Source: Rhodoferax sp. (GTDB taxonomy: Bacteria; Pseudomonadota; Gammaproteobacteria; Burkholderiales; Burkholderiaceae_C). From it: 8,834 bases of DNA. Numbering within the stretch: position 1 is the stretch's first letter; each line of letters begins with the position of its first letter. A program made the translations under genes and the position numbers. Of the stretch, positions 1 to 6,586 are shown in pieces. Below the pieces are notes generated by a model. The model saw nothing but the letters and a program-made list of their open reading frames with translations. It had not been told where the DNA came from and searched no databases. The stretch covers positions 1-8,834 of the forward strand of contig JAURGS010000098.1 in assembly GCA_030833685.1 (NCBI GenBank), given 5' to 3'.

Positions 1-89
1 CGAGGGCGCAGGATTTGCCCCAGATGCCCTGCCGCCCCTGTGAGCAGCAGGCGTTTGAAGCGCAGGGCGGTGGCGGGTGGGTTCAACAT
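1..89 (-). CDS. udh: Uronate dehydrogenase-like SDR, N-terminal fragment
   Basis: The gene starts at an ATG at 89-87 and runs off the left edge after 29 codons. A GGAG ribosome site (96-99) lies 6 bases before the start. Residues 13-28 carry a Rossmann start, RLLLTGAAGHLGQILR, with the glycine-rich TGAAGHLG NAD(P)-binding loop of extended SDR epimerase/dehydratase proteins. The stretch resembles from memory the N-terminus of bacterial uronate dehydrogenases, which oxidise D-galacturonate or D-glucuronate with NAD+ to the aldarolactone in the cytoplasm. The gene begins 45 bases after the regulator stop, so the two are probably co-transcribed. The neighbouring lactonase and galactarate dehydratase fit this role. 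Only the cofactor loop is visible, so another sugar-nucleotide epimerase or SDR cannot be excluded; the specific name rests on motif likeness plus context. Confidence 0.65.
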   Translation of the reverse strand, partial: MLNPPATALRFKRLLLTGAAGHLGQILRP

Positions 90-134
90 GGGTAGCTCCG
101 CAAAAAGTGATGTGGAAATAGGCGTGCTCAGGCG

Positions 135-893
135 CTAGCGCACCAGCAAAGATACTTTACGCAGGCGGCTGACCTGTGACTGGCGCTTGCGCAGCCGGTC
201 GCGGCTGTTGGACAGGTGGGTTCGCATGGCGGCACGCGCCGCCTCCGGGTCTTGGGCCTCAATGGCGTTGTAGATCGCCTCATGCTCTTGTTGAACGCGC
301 TGAAGGTAATGGATGCGGTTCGATTTGAGCGGGTCGTCCTTACCCAAGCGATGGCGTGGCAGGCCACGGGCGCCTATAGCCACCAACAGCTGCGCAAAAT
401 GGGCGTTGCCGCTGGCTTGTGCCACGCAGCGGTGAAAAGCCAGGTCTGCCTCGACCGCATCGCGCCCCTCTTGCAAGGCGAGGTGAAAAGCGCTTAGCGC
501 GTTTCGCAGGCGGTCAATATCGTTGTTGGTTCGTCGTTGCGCTGCCAGAGCGGCACCTTCTGTTTCAAGTCCGATGCGCACTTCAAGCAAGGAAATCACG
601 TCGGTGAGCACGCCCAGTTGCTCGCTCTCAATGCGAAAAGGCAACGCATCTTCGGGGCTGAGGACAAAAGTGCCTACGCCGTGACGGGTTTCGACCTTGC
701 CGCCGGCCTGCAGGCCAGAGATCGCCTCACGCACCACGGTGCGGCTGACGCCAAACTCACGCATCAGGTCGGCCTCCCTGGGCAGTTTCGCGCCGGGCGG
801 GTACTGCCCCTCCAGGATGCGGGTGTTCAGCCGTTGAGCCAGTTCGAAAGCCATGGTGCGGGGCTTGGAATCAGGGGCGGAGGCGGCAGTCAT
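135..893 (-). CDS. GntR-family transcriptional regulator, FCD (FadR) subfamily
   Basis: This 252-residue protein has a winged helix-turn-helix at about residues 14-80, with PPGAKLPREADLMREFGVS followed by SRTVVREAISGL and a wing ending in HGVGTFV. An FCD effector domain spans about 98-228. The typical FCD metal/acid-binding set can be placed at D150, H154, H204 and H226, so it likely senses a carboxylated sugar or pathway intermediate through a bound metal. The C-terminal tail after residue 230 is strongly basic (RDRLRKRQ, RLRK). It is divergent from the TRAP/catabolic operon and precedes the uronate-dehydrogenase-like gene, so it is probably the local repressor of both transcripts, relieved by a uronate, aldarate or keto-deoxy intermediate. 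The start at 893 has only a weak AAGGG-like site. A second Met at residue 14 (854) begins just before the DNA-binding domain but has no better ribosome site. The family is certain; the ligand is inferred from context. Confidence 0.93.
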   Translation of the reverse strand: MTAASAPDSKPRTMAFELAQRLNTRILEGQYPPGAKLPREADLMREFGVSRTVVREAISGLQAGGKVETRHGVGTFVLSPEDALPFRIESEQLGVLTDVISLLEVRIGLETEGAALAAQRRTNNDIDRLRNALSAFHLALQEGRDAVEADLAFHRCVAQASGNAHFAQLLVAIGARGLPRHRLGKDDPLKSNRIHYLQRVQQEHEAIYNAIEAQDPEAARAAMRTHLSNSRDRLRKRQSQVSRLRKVSLLVR

Positions 894-941
894 ATTCGGG
901 AAAACCCTTGGCGGGAACGCGGCGCGGAACTGTTATCCTAG

Positions 942-952
942 TTGTACGACAT
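942..952. promoter_or_regulatory. Candidate FCD/GntR operator TTGTACGACAT
   Basis: The site reads TTGT-ACG-ACAT, one base from the symmetrical TTGT-N3-ACAA form that suits the TNGT-N3-ACNA pattern known for FadR-type GntR regulators. Its ACGACA half is repeated exactly 10 bases downstream (956-961), about one helical turn. It lies next to the possible -10 of the regulator promoter, so binding could give autoregulation as well as control of dctP. The sequence match is seen; binding is inferred. Confidence 0.4.
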
Positions 953-968
953 CTGACGACAGGCTTTG

Positions 969-979
969 GCTACTGTAGC
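969..979. promoter_or_regulatory. Perfect 11-base palindrome GCTACTGTAGC
   Basis: The arms GCTAC and GTAGC flank a single central T, giving full dyad symmetry. It sits in the centre of the divergent region, about 17 bases downstream of the TTGTACGACAT site. It could be a second protein-binding site or a minor element of the dctP promoter. A short palindrome like this can also arise by chance. Confidence 0.25.
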
Positions 980-1055
980 AGATTTGTTGTCCAAGCAGAG
1001 CCCTTGATGGGCATCACTCGTTCACTCTGCGCCCTGGCGCATAAGGAAATTCAAC

Positions 1056-2036
1056 ATGATGAATCGCAGAAATCTGTTTCAGTGGATTGCAGTTACGACA
1101 TCGCTAGGCGTGGCTGGTGTGGCCAGCGCACAAACCGTCATCAAAGCTGCCGACGTGCATCCTGCGGGCTACCCTACCGTTGCCGCGGTGGAGTCCATGG
1201 GTAAAAAAATCGAGGCCGCAACCCAAGGGCGCATCAAGTTTCAGATGTTTCCGGGCAGTGTCCTTGGCGGTGAAAAAGAAATGATCGAGCAGACCCAAGT
1301 TGGCGCCATTCAGCTGCTGCGCACATCCTTGGGACCGGTGGGCCCTGTGGTGCCGGAGGTGAATATTTTCAACATGCCCTTTGTGTTTCGCAGCATTGCC
1401 CACATGCGCAATGTGATCGATGGCCCAATTGGCCAAGAACTGCTCGACAAAATCTCGGCTTCCCCAGCCAAAATGGTTGGTCTGGCCTGGATGGACGGCG
1501 GCTCACGCAGCCTGTACACGAAAAAGCCGGTGCGATCCATCGCGGATCTAAAGGGACAAAAAATCCGCATGATGGGCAACCCCTTGTTTGTCGACACCAT
1601 GAATGCGATGGGCGGCAATGGCATCTCGATGGGTTATGGCGAAGTGTTCAGCGCCCTGCAGACGGGTGTCATCGATGGCGCAGAAAACAACCCACCTAGC
1701 CTGTACACCGCCAACCATTACAAGGCGGGGGCCAAGTATTACACCCAGACCAATCACCTCATCATTCCCGAAATTCTGGTGATGTCCAAGGCTGCTTACG
1801 ATAAATTGTCGGACGCGGATAAGGCCATGTTCAAAAAATATGGACGTGAAGCGCAAATGGAGCAGCGCGCACTCTGGGACAAAGCGGTTGCCGATTACTC
1901 CGGCAAGCTTAAAGCCGAGGGCGTGGAGTTCATCACGATCGACAACAAGCAGTTTTACGATGCGACAGCGCCGGTTCGCGCCAAATATGGCGCACAGTTC
2001 GCTGACTTAATGAAGCGAATTGCTGCCACCCAATAA
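1056..2036 (+). CDS. dctP: TRAP transporter solute-binding protein (DctP family)
   Basis: The periplasmic receptor of a tripartite ATP-independent (Na+ or H+ driven) importer, 326 residues, a normal length for the family. The N-terminus is a signal peptide: NRRNLF basic region, hydrophobic core to about residue 22, and a likely cut after VASA (residue 25). Mature-domain hallmarks include GEKEMIEQ near residue 72, the strand LKGQKIRMMGNP with R171, which by family position forms the salt bridge to the ligand carboxylate, and GVIDGAENNPPSLYT at 204-218 with N211 in the usual ligand-contacting place. The start at 1056 has an AAGGA site eight bases upstream; a second ATG follows directly at 1059. 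It is first in the operon, ahead of dctQ, dctM and the galactarate genes, so the ligand is probably a hexuronate or aldarate. That assignment comes from context; several DctP proteins of this kind are known to bind uronates. Confidence 0.95.
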   Translation: MMNRRNLFQWIAVTTSLGVAGVASAQTVIKAADVHPAGYPTVAAVESMGKKIEAATQGRIKFQMFPGSVLGGEKEMIEQTQVGAIQLLRTSLGPVGPVVPEVNIFNMPFVFRSIAHMRNVIDGPIGQELLDKISASPAKMVGLAWMDGGSRSLYTKKPVRSIADLKGQKIRMMGNPLFVDTMNAMGGNGISMGYGEVFSALQTGVIDGAENNPPSLYTANHYKAGAKYYTQTNHLIIPEILVMSKAAYDKLSDADKAMFKKYGREAQMEQRALWDKAVADYSGKLKAEGVEFITIDNKQFYDATAPVRAKYGAQFADLMKRIAATQ

Positions 2037-2056
2037 ACAGCTTGACTCTCTGCGAC

Positions 2057-2080
2057 CGGGTCACCGATGCAGGTGGCCCG
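2057..2080 (+). promoter_or_regulatory. Intercistronic stem-loop between dctP and dctQ
   Basis: A nine-pair stem is formed by CGGGTCACC (2057-2065) and GGTGGCCCG (2072-2080), with one G-U wobble (T2061 with G2076) and a six-base loop GATGCA. It starts 20 bases after the dctP stop and lacks a following T-run, so it is not a classical intrinsic terminator. Such a structure could block 3' decay and keep dctP mRNA more abundant than the membrane-subunit message, a common need for binding-protein-dependent importers. The pairing is seen; the role is inferred. Confidence 0.55.
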
Positions 2081-2111
2081 CCGTGAACCCAGAATCGCTT
2101 TGGGGGGCTCG

Positions 2112-2645
2112 ATGACGCCGTTGTACGTGCGCTGGATGGACGGCTTTTACTTGTTTTGCATTTGGCTGGCTGGTCTTTCCATTTTTGCAATGTCGCTCAT
2201 CGTTCCCTGGGGCGTCTTCACCCGCTACGTTTTGGGAACAGGCTCACGCTGGCCCGAGCCAATCGCCATTCTTTTGATGGTGCTGTTCACATTTATCGGC
2301 GCAGCGGCCTCTTACCGGGCGGGGGCGCATATTGCCGTTGGTCTGGTGGTTGAGGCAGTTCCCCGCGCCGTGGGCCGCGCCCTCAAGGCCCTGGTGCATG
2401 GCCTGATGCTGCTGATCTGCGTCTTCGTGGTTTATTTTGGCGCCAAGCTTTGTCTGGAGACCATGGGGCAGTCCATTGCCGAGCTCCCCTGGCTGCCGGT
2501 GGGCGTCACCTACTTGGCCATACCGATTGGCAGCGCCATCACCATGCTGTTTGTGCTGGAGCAAATTATTTATGGACCCCAGGTGAACCGAACGTCGGCG
2601 CGACCGGATCCCTTGGCGACCGAATCAGAGAGGCAGGCCGCTTGA
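2112..2645 (+). CDS. dctQ: TRAP transporter small membrane subunit (DctQ family)
   Basis: A 177-residue integral membrane protein with four predicted helices at about residues 10-35, 48-66, 92-113 and 130-153. The family signature is present: VFTRYVLGTGSRWPEP (residues 35-50), then FIGAAASYRAGAHIAV (61-76). It pairs with the large permease and helps dock the binding protein. I chose the ATG at 2112 because a G-rich ribosome-site-like stretch (2102-2107) precedes it and the hydrophobic N-terminus begins directly. An in-frame ATG at 2067 would add 15 residues but lies in the loop of the 2057-2080 hairpin and has no ribosome site. Its stop overlaps the dctM start by one base (TGATG), indicating translational coupling. 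The last 20 or so residues are polar and probably cytoplasmic. Confidence 0.92.
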   Translation: MTPLYVRWMDGFYLFCIWLAGLSIFAMSLIVPWGVFTRYVLGTGSRWPEPIAILLMVLFTFIGAAASYRAGAHIAVGLVVEAVPRAVGRALKALVHGLMLLICVFVVYFGAKLCLETMGQSIAELPWLPVGVTYLAIPIGSAITMLFVLEQIIYGPQVNRTSARPDPLATESERQAA

Positions 2646-3928
2646 TGGACGCCTTGGTGTTGCTAGGCAGCTTTGTCGCTCTGATGGCATTGGGCATGCC
2701 CATAGCCTATGCCTTAGGCTTGTCGGCCTTGGTGGGTGCGGCTTACATTGATTTGCCGCTGGATGCCGTGATGATTCAGCTCGCCGCGGGCGTCAATAAA
2801 TTTTCTTTGTTGGCTATTCCTTTCTTTGTGCTGGCTGGCGCCATCATGGCTGAGGGCGGCATGGCGCGCCGTTTGGTGGCTTTTGCAGGTGTTGTGGTCG
2901 GGTTTGTGCGCGGCGGCCTGAGCCTGGTCAACATCATGGCCTCCACTTTTTTTGGTGCGATCTCGGGCTCGTCAGTGGCCGACACCGCGTCAATCGGGAC
3001 GGTTTTGATCCCCGAGATGGAGCGAAAGGGCTATCCGCGTGACTTCGCCACGGCGGTGACCGTTGCCGGCTCGGTGCAAGCCATTTTGATTCCGCCGAGC
3101 CACAACGCGGTGATTTACTCATTGGCCGCGGGTGGATCGGTGAGCATTGCCGCTTTGTTTGTCGCGGGCGTACTGCCGGGGCTGTTAATGGGTCTGTCGC
3201 TGGCAGCGATATGCCTTTGGATTGCGCGCAAAAAAGACTATCCCAGAGGTGAGCGGGTTCCCTTGCGCCAGGCCTTAAAAATAACGGTCGATGCTTTGTG
3301 GGGCCTGATGACCATGGTCATTATTTTGGGCGGCATTCTCTCGGGCGTGTTTACCGCCAATGAAAGCGCCTCGATCGCCGTGCTCTGGGCTTTTTTTGTC
3401 ACCATGTTTGTGTACCGGGATTACCGCTGGCGTGACTTGCCCAAGCTGGTTCACCGTACCGTCAAAACGGTCACGATTGTGATGATTTTGATTGGCTTTG
3501 CCGCGTGTTTTGGGTACCTGATGACGCTCATGCAGATTCCCCTGAAAGTTACCGCCTTTTTTACCAGCCTGTCAGACAACAAGTATGTGGTTCTCTTGTT
3601 GATCAATCTGATGCTGTTACTGCTGGGGTGCCTGATGGACATGTCGCCCTTGATTCTGATCCTCACGCCTATTTTGTTGCCGGTGGTTAAGGCCATGGGG
3701 GTGGACCCCGTTCACTTTGGCATGATCATGATGGTGAATTTGGGTATGGGCCTGATAACGCCGCCGGTCGGTACGGTATTGTTTGTGGGCAGCGCTATCT
3801 CAAAGCTGAAGATTGGGGTGGTGGCGCGGGCCGTGATGCCGTTTTTTCTGGCCCTGTTGCTTGTTTTGGCGCTGGTGACTTATGTGCCCTGGCTCTCGCT
3901 TTGGTTGCCCGGGCTGATGGGCTTGTAA
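2645..3928 (+). CDS. dctM: TRAP transporter large permease subunit (DctM family)
   Basis: The ion-coupled permease of the TRAP system, 427 residues and about a dozen hydrophobic segments, a normal family length. Recognisable blocks are LLAIPFFVLAGAIMAEGGMA (residues 55-74), GAISGSSVADTASIGT (104-119), the re-entrant-type IPPSH (149-153), and the mirrored C-terminal ITPPVGTVLFVGSAIS (371-386), consistent with the inverted-repeat fold of this transporter family in which the SS and TPP loops form the substrate and sodium sites. The reading frame stays open upstream into dctQ, but the start at 2645 gives the canonical N-terminus and the one-base TGATG coupling with dctQ. With DctP and DctQ it makes a complete importer in the inner membrane. 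Specificity is set mostly by DctP and the downstream enzymes suggest uronate or aldarate uptake. Confidence 0.95.
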   Translation: MDALVLLGSFVALMALGMPIAYALGLSALVGAAYIDLPLDAVMIQLAAGVNKFSLLAIPFFVLAGAIMAEGGMARRLVAFAGVVVGFVRGGLSLVNIMASTFFGAISGSSVADTASIGTVLIPEMERKGYPRDFATAVTVAGSVQAILIPPSHNAVIYSLAAGGSVSIAALFVAGVLPGLLMGLSLAAICLWIARKKDYPRGERVPLRQALKITVDALWGLMTMVIILGGILSGVFTANESASIAVLWAFFVTMFVYRDYRWRDLPKLVHRTVKTVTIVMILIGFAACFGYLMTLMQIPLKVTAFFTSLSDNKYVVLLLINLMLLLLGCLMDMSPLILILTPILLPVVKAMGVDPVHFGMIMMVNLGMGLITPPVGTVLFVGSAISKLKIGVVARAVMPFFLALLLVLALVTYVPWLSLWLPGLMGL

Positions 3929-3937
3929 CATGCGCTT

Positions 3938-3953
3938 GCCGCTGATTGGCGGC
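3938..3953 (+). promoter_or_regulatory. Small hairpin between dctM and the lactonase gene
   Basis: GCCGC (3938-3942) and GCGGC (3949-3953) can pair over a six-base loop TGATTG, ten bases after the dctM stop. No T-run follows, so termination is unlikely. It may mark the junction between transport and enzyme parts of the message, or be chance in GC-rich DNA. A TTG codon at 3946, an alternative lactonase start, falls in its loop. Confidence 0.25.
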
Positions 3954-3987
3954 TTGCTTGCTCACCTCAAATCACACAGGCTTTGAC

Positions 3988-4983
3988 ATGATCCCACATT
4001 CAGAATTTACCGGCGCTGTCGCCGATCACCTGATAGTCCAGCCTAGTGCCTTGACCACGCCATACCCCGACCCCTTGGTTGAGGTGCGTGATGAGCGCTT
4101 TAGGGGCGTGCGCCTGTACAGCGCCAGCGTCGAGCGCCTGGCCAGCGGTCTGCGCTGGGCGGAGGGGCCGGTCTGGTTCGGTGATGGCCGCTATCTTTTG
4201 CTTAGTGACATACCCAACAACCGCATGTTGCGCTGGGACGAGACCACCGGCGTGACCAGTGTGTTTCGTGCGCCATCGAACAACGCCAATGGCCACGCGC
4301 GGGACCAGCAGGGGCGCTTGATCTCCTGCGAGCACCTGACGCGGCGCATCACCCGCACCGAGTACAACGGCCAGGTCACGGTGTTGGCGGACGGGTTCGA
4401 GGGCAAGCGACTGAACTCACCCAACGACATTGTGTGCGCCCGTGACGGCAGTATCTGGTTCACCGACCCAAGCTTTGGTATTGATTCGGACTGGGAGGGC
4501 GACCGTGCGCCTTCCGAGCAGGCGCATGCCGTCTATTGCATCTTGCCCAATGGGACCTTGACCAAAGTGCTTGAGGGCTTGAAAGCTCCGAACGGCCTGG
4601 CCTTCACGCCCGATGAGTCCCATTTGTATGTGGCGGAAAGCCGCGCTGAGCCTTACCGGCGGCTGTGGCGTTACCAGGTCAAAGACCACCGGCTCTCTGG
4701 CGCTCACTTGTTTAACGAAGCCAGCGACTCGGGCGCGTTTGACGGCATCAAAGTCGACGTCGATGGCCGTCTCTGGTGTGGCTATGGCAGCACCGGCACA
4801 GCACCCTCCCAAGGGCTTGACGGTGTGCGGGTGCTCAGCGCCGAGGGCGATACGCTGGCGCATATTCACTTGCCCGAGCGTTGCGCTAACCTTTGTTTTG
4901 GCGGTGCCAAAAACAACCGCTTGTTCATGGCCGCCAGCCACAGCTTGTACGCGCTGTATGTCAACACACGGGGCGCGGTGTAA
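3988..4983 (+). CDS. SMP-30/gluconolactonase family lactonase (probable aldarolactonase)
   Basis: A 331-residue protein of the SMP-30/gluconolaconase/LRE family, six-bladed beta-propeller hydrolases that open sugar-acid lactones with a divalent metal. The expected ligands can be seen: E59 in WAEGPVWF, N146 in LNSPNDIV, N202 in KAPNGLAF and D252 in GAFDGIKVD. Other family stretches are NGHARDQQGRLISCEH (101-116), GSIWFTDPSFG (154-164) and DGRLWCGYG (259-267). No signal peptide is visible, so it is probably cytoplasmic. In this operon it most likely hydrolyses the galactaro- or glucaro-lactone made by the uronate dehydrogenase to feed GarD. The ATG at 3988 is preceded by AGG seven bases upstream; a TTG at 3946 would extend the frame by 14 residues but has no support. 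Family is secure, exact lactone inferred from context. Confidence 0.9.
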   Translation: MIPHSEFTGAVADHLIVQPSALTTPYPDPLVEVRDERFRGVRLYSASVERLASGLRWAEGPVWFGDGRYLLLSDIPNNRMLRWDETTGVTSVFRAPSNNANGHARDQQGRLISCEHLTRRITRTEYNGQVTVLADGFEGKRLNSPNDIVCARDGSIWFTDPSFGIDSDWEGDRAPSEQAHAVYCILPNGTLTKVLEGLKAPNGLAFTPDESHLYVAESRAEPYRRLWRYQVKDHRLSGAHLFNEASDSGAFDGIKVDVDGRLWCGYGSTGTAPSQGLDGVRVLSAEGDTLAHIHLPERCANLCFGGAKNNRLFMAASHSLYALYVNTRGAV

Positions 4984-5008
4984 GCCGTAACTCGCCCGGG
5001 TTCATCGT

Positions 5009-6547
5009 ATGTCAACGCCCGCCTTGCCGCATGTGATCCGCATGCACGCCAGCGACAACGTGGCCATTGTGGGCAATAGCGGTGGGCTGCGTGCGGGTAC
5101 CGTATTGGACAGTGGCCTGGTGCTGCGCGATCAAGTGCCACAGGCGCATAAGGTGGCATTGGTTGACCTGAGTGCCGGCCAGCCCGTGCTGCGCTACGGC
5201 GTAGAAATTGGCCGGGCCAAGGCGGCGATTGCCGCGGGCAGCTGGGTGCACGAGCGCTTGTTGGAAATGCCAGCAGCACGCGCACTCCATGACCTGCCCT
5301 TACCGGATGCGGCTCGTGCGCTGCCCGTGCTCGAGCCCTTGCAAGGCTACACCTTTGAGGGCTATCGCAACGCCGATGGCTCGGTGGCCACACGCAACCT
5401 GCTGGCGATCACAACCACGGTGCAGTGCGTCGCCGGCGTGCTGGAAGTGGCCGTGCAACGCATTCGAGAGGAATTGCTGGCGCAGTACCCCAATGTGGAT
5501 GGCGTGGTCGGCTTAGAGCACAGCTACGGTTGTGGCGTGGCCATTGATGCGCCCGATGCGCCGATTCCGATTCGCACCTTGCGCCACATCAGCCAGAACC
5601 CTAATTTCGGCGGCGAGGCCATGGTGCTGAGCCTGGGTTGCGAAAAGCTGCAGCCAGAGCGGTTGCTGCCCGAAGGCAGCATCGCCGTGATCAGCCAGGT
5701 TAGGCTGCAAGACAGCGAGCATGTGGGTTTCATGGCCATGATCGACCATATTCTGGCCACGGCCAAGACGCATTTGGAGCGGCTCAATCAACGTCGCCGT
5801 GAAACGGTGCCAGCCAGTGCGCTGGTGGTGGGTGTTCAGTGTGGTGGCAGCGACGCCTTCAGCGGCGTGACGGCCAACCCGGCGGTGGGCTACTGCACCG
5901 ACTTGCTGGTGCGCGCTGGCGCCACGGTGCTGTTTAGCGAAACCACCGAGGTGCGTGATGCGATCGAGCAGATGACCGCGCGTGCGGCCACGCCTGAAGT
6001 GGCGCAGCGCATGATTGATGAGATGGCCTGGTACGACGCTTACCTGGCGCGCGGCGGCGTGGACCGCAGTGCAAACACGACGCCGGGCAACAAAGCCGGC
6101 GGCCTGTCCAATATTGTTGAAAAAGCCATGGGCTCGATCATCAAAAGTGGCACGGTGCCCATTAACGGTGTTGTCTCGCCAGGTGACAAGGCGCAGGGCC
6201 CGGGCCTGTTTTATGCGGCAACACCGGCCAGTGACTTTATCTGCGGCACGCTGCAACTGGCTGCCGGGATGAATGTGCATGTGTTCACCACCGGGCGGGG
6301 CACGCCCTATGGCCTGGAGGCCTGTCCGGTGATCAAGGTCGCCACCCGCACCGAGCTGGCCCAGCGTTGGCATGACTTGATGGATTTGAATGCCGGGCCA
6401 ATTGCGGATGGCACGGCGTCCGTGGCGGATGTGGGCTGGCAGCTGTTTCATCTTTTACTGGCCACAGCCAGCGGGCGCAAAACCTGGGCAGAGCACTGGA
6501 AGCTGCACAACAGCCTGGTGCTGTTTAATCCTGCGCCGATCACCTAA
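5009..6547 (+). CDS. garD: Galactarate dehydratase (GarD)
   Basis: GarD dehydrates galactarate (mucate) to 5-keto-4-deoxy-D-glucarate in the cytoplasm. The 512-residue protein matches, from memory, the E. coli enzyme (about 523 residues) over its whole length. An N-terminal SAF-like domain (about 14-85: DNVAIVGNSGGLRAGT, QAHKVALVDL) is followed by the large catalytic part with LEGYTFEGYRNADGS-type sequence (here from residue 111), PNVDGVVGLEHSYGCGVAI (161-179), NPNFGGEAMVLSLGCEKLQ, VQCGGSDAFSGVTANPAVGY (276-295), FTTGRGTPYG (426-435) and a C-terminus ending FNPAPIT. This favours GarD over the related altronate dehydratase UxaA, which is shorter and acts on an aldonate. It starts 25 bases after the lactonase stop with only a poor ribosome site, so coupling to upstream translation is likely. 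A long antisense frame over 5513-6451 is a codon-bias shadow. Confidence 0.94.
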   Translation: MSTPALPHVIRMHASDNVAIVGNSGGLRAGTVLDSGLVLRDQVPQAHKVALVDLSAGQPVLRYGVEIGRAKAAIAAGSWVHERLLEMPAARALHDLPLPDAARALPVLEPLQGYTFEGYRNADGSVATRNLLAITTTVQCVAGVLEVAVQRIREELLAQYPNVDGVVGLEHSYGCGVAIDAPDAPIPIRTLRHISQNPNFGGEAMVLSLGCEKLQPERLLPEGSIAVISQVRLQDSEHVGFMAMIDHILATAKTHLERLNQRRRETVPASALVVGVQCGGSDAFSGVTANPAVGYCTDLLVRAGATVLFSETTEVRDAIEQMTARAATPEVAQRMIDEMAWYDAYLARGGVDRSANTTPGNKAGGLSNIVEKAMGSIIKSGTVPINGVVSPGDKAQGPGLFYAATPASDFICGTLQLAAGMNVHVFTTGRGTPYGLEACPVIKVATRTELAQRWHDLMDLNAGPIADGTASVADVGWQLFHLLLATASGRKTWAEHWKLHNSLVLFNPAPIT

Positions 6548-6586
6548 GCCTATTTCGATTCACTCTTTTCATTCAAAGGTCTACTG

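Larger units (their letters stand above)
894..1055. promoter_or_regulatory. Divergent control region between regulator and dctP
   Basis: These 162 bases separate the two divergent start codons and must hold the promoters of both transcripts. Clear features are a near-palindromic GntR-like site (942-952), an ACGACA element repeated ten bases apart (946-951 and 956-961), a related opposite-orientation TGTTGT (985-990), and a perfect 11-base palindrome (969-979). On the minus strand TAGGAT (940-935) could serve as a -10 for the regulator, but no good -35 partners it at 16-18 bases. No convincing sigma-70 pair was found for the plus strand. The dctP ribosome site AAGGA lies at 1043-1047, eight bases before the ATG. 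Confidence 0.7.

Noticed and set aside
2450..2644. 65-codon upstream extension of dctM
   Set aside because: It overlaps the end of dctQ out of frame and reads as His-rich non-membrane sequence; the 2645 start gives the normal family N-terminus and TGATG coupling.
3946..3987. TTG-initiated 14-residue extension of the lactonase
   Set aside because: No ribosome site, the codon lies in a hairpin loop, and the ATG at 3988 has an AGG at good spacing.
4417..4941. 174-codon minus-strand frame opposite the lactonase
   Set aside because: Fully antisense to a well-supported gene with intact metal-site motifs; no family resemblance seen.
5513..6451. 312-codon open frame on the minus strand opposite garD
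   Set aside because: It lies wholly inside garD, is His/Arg rich, shows no recognisable domain, and is explained by GC-biased third positions.
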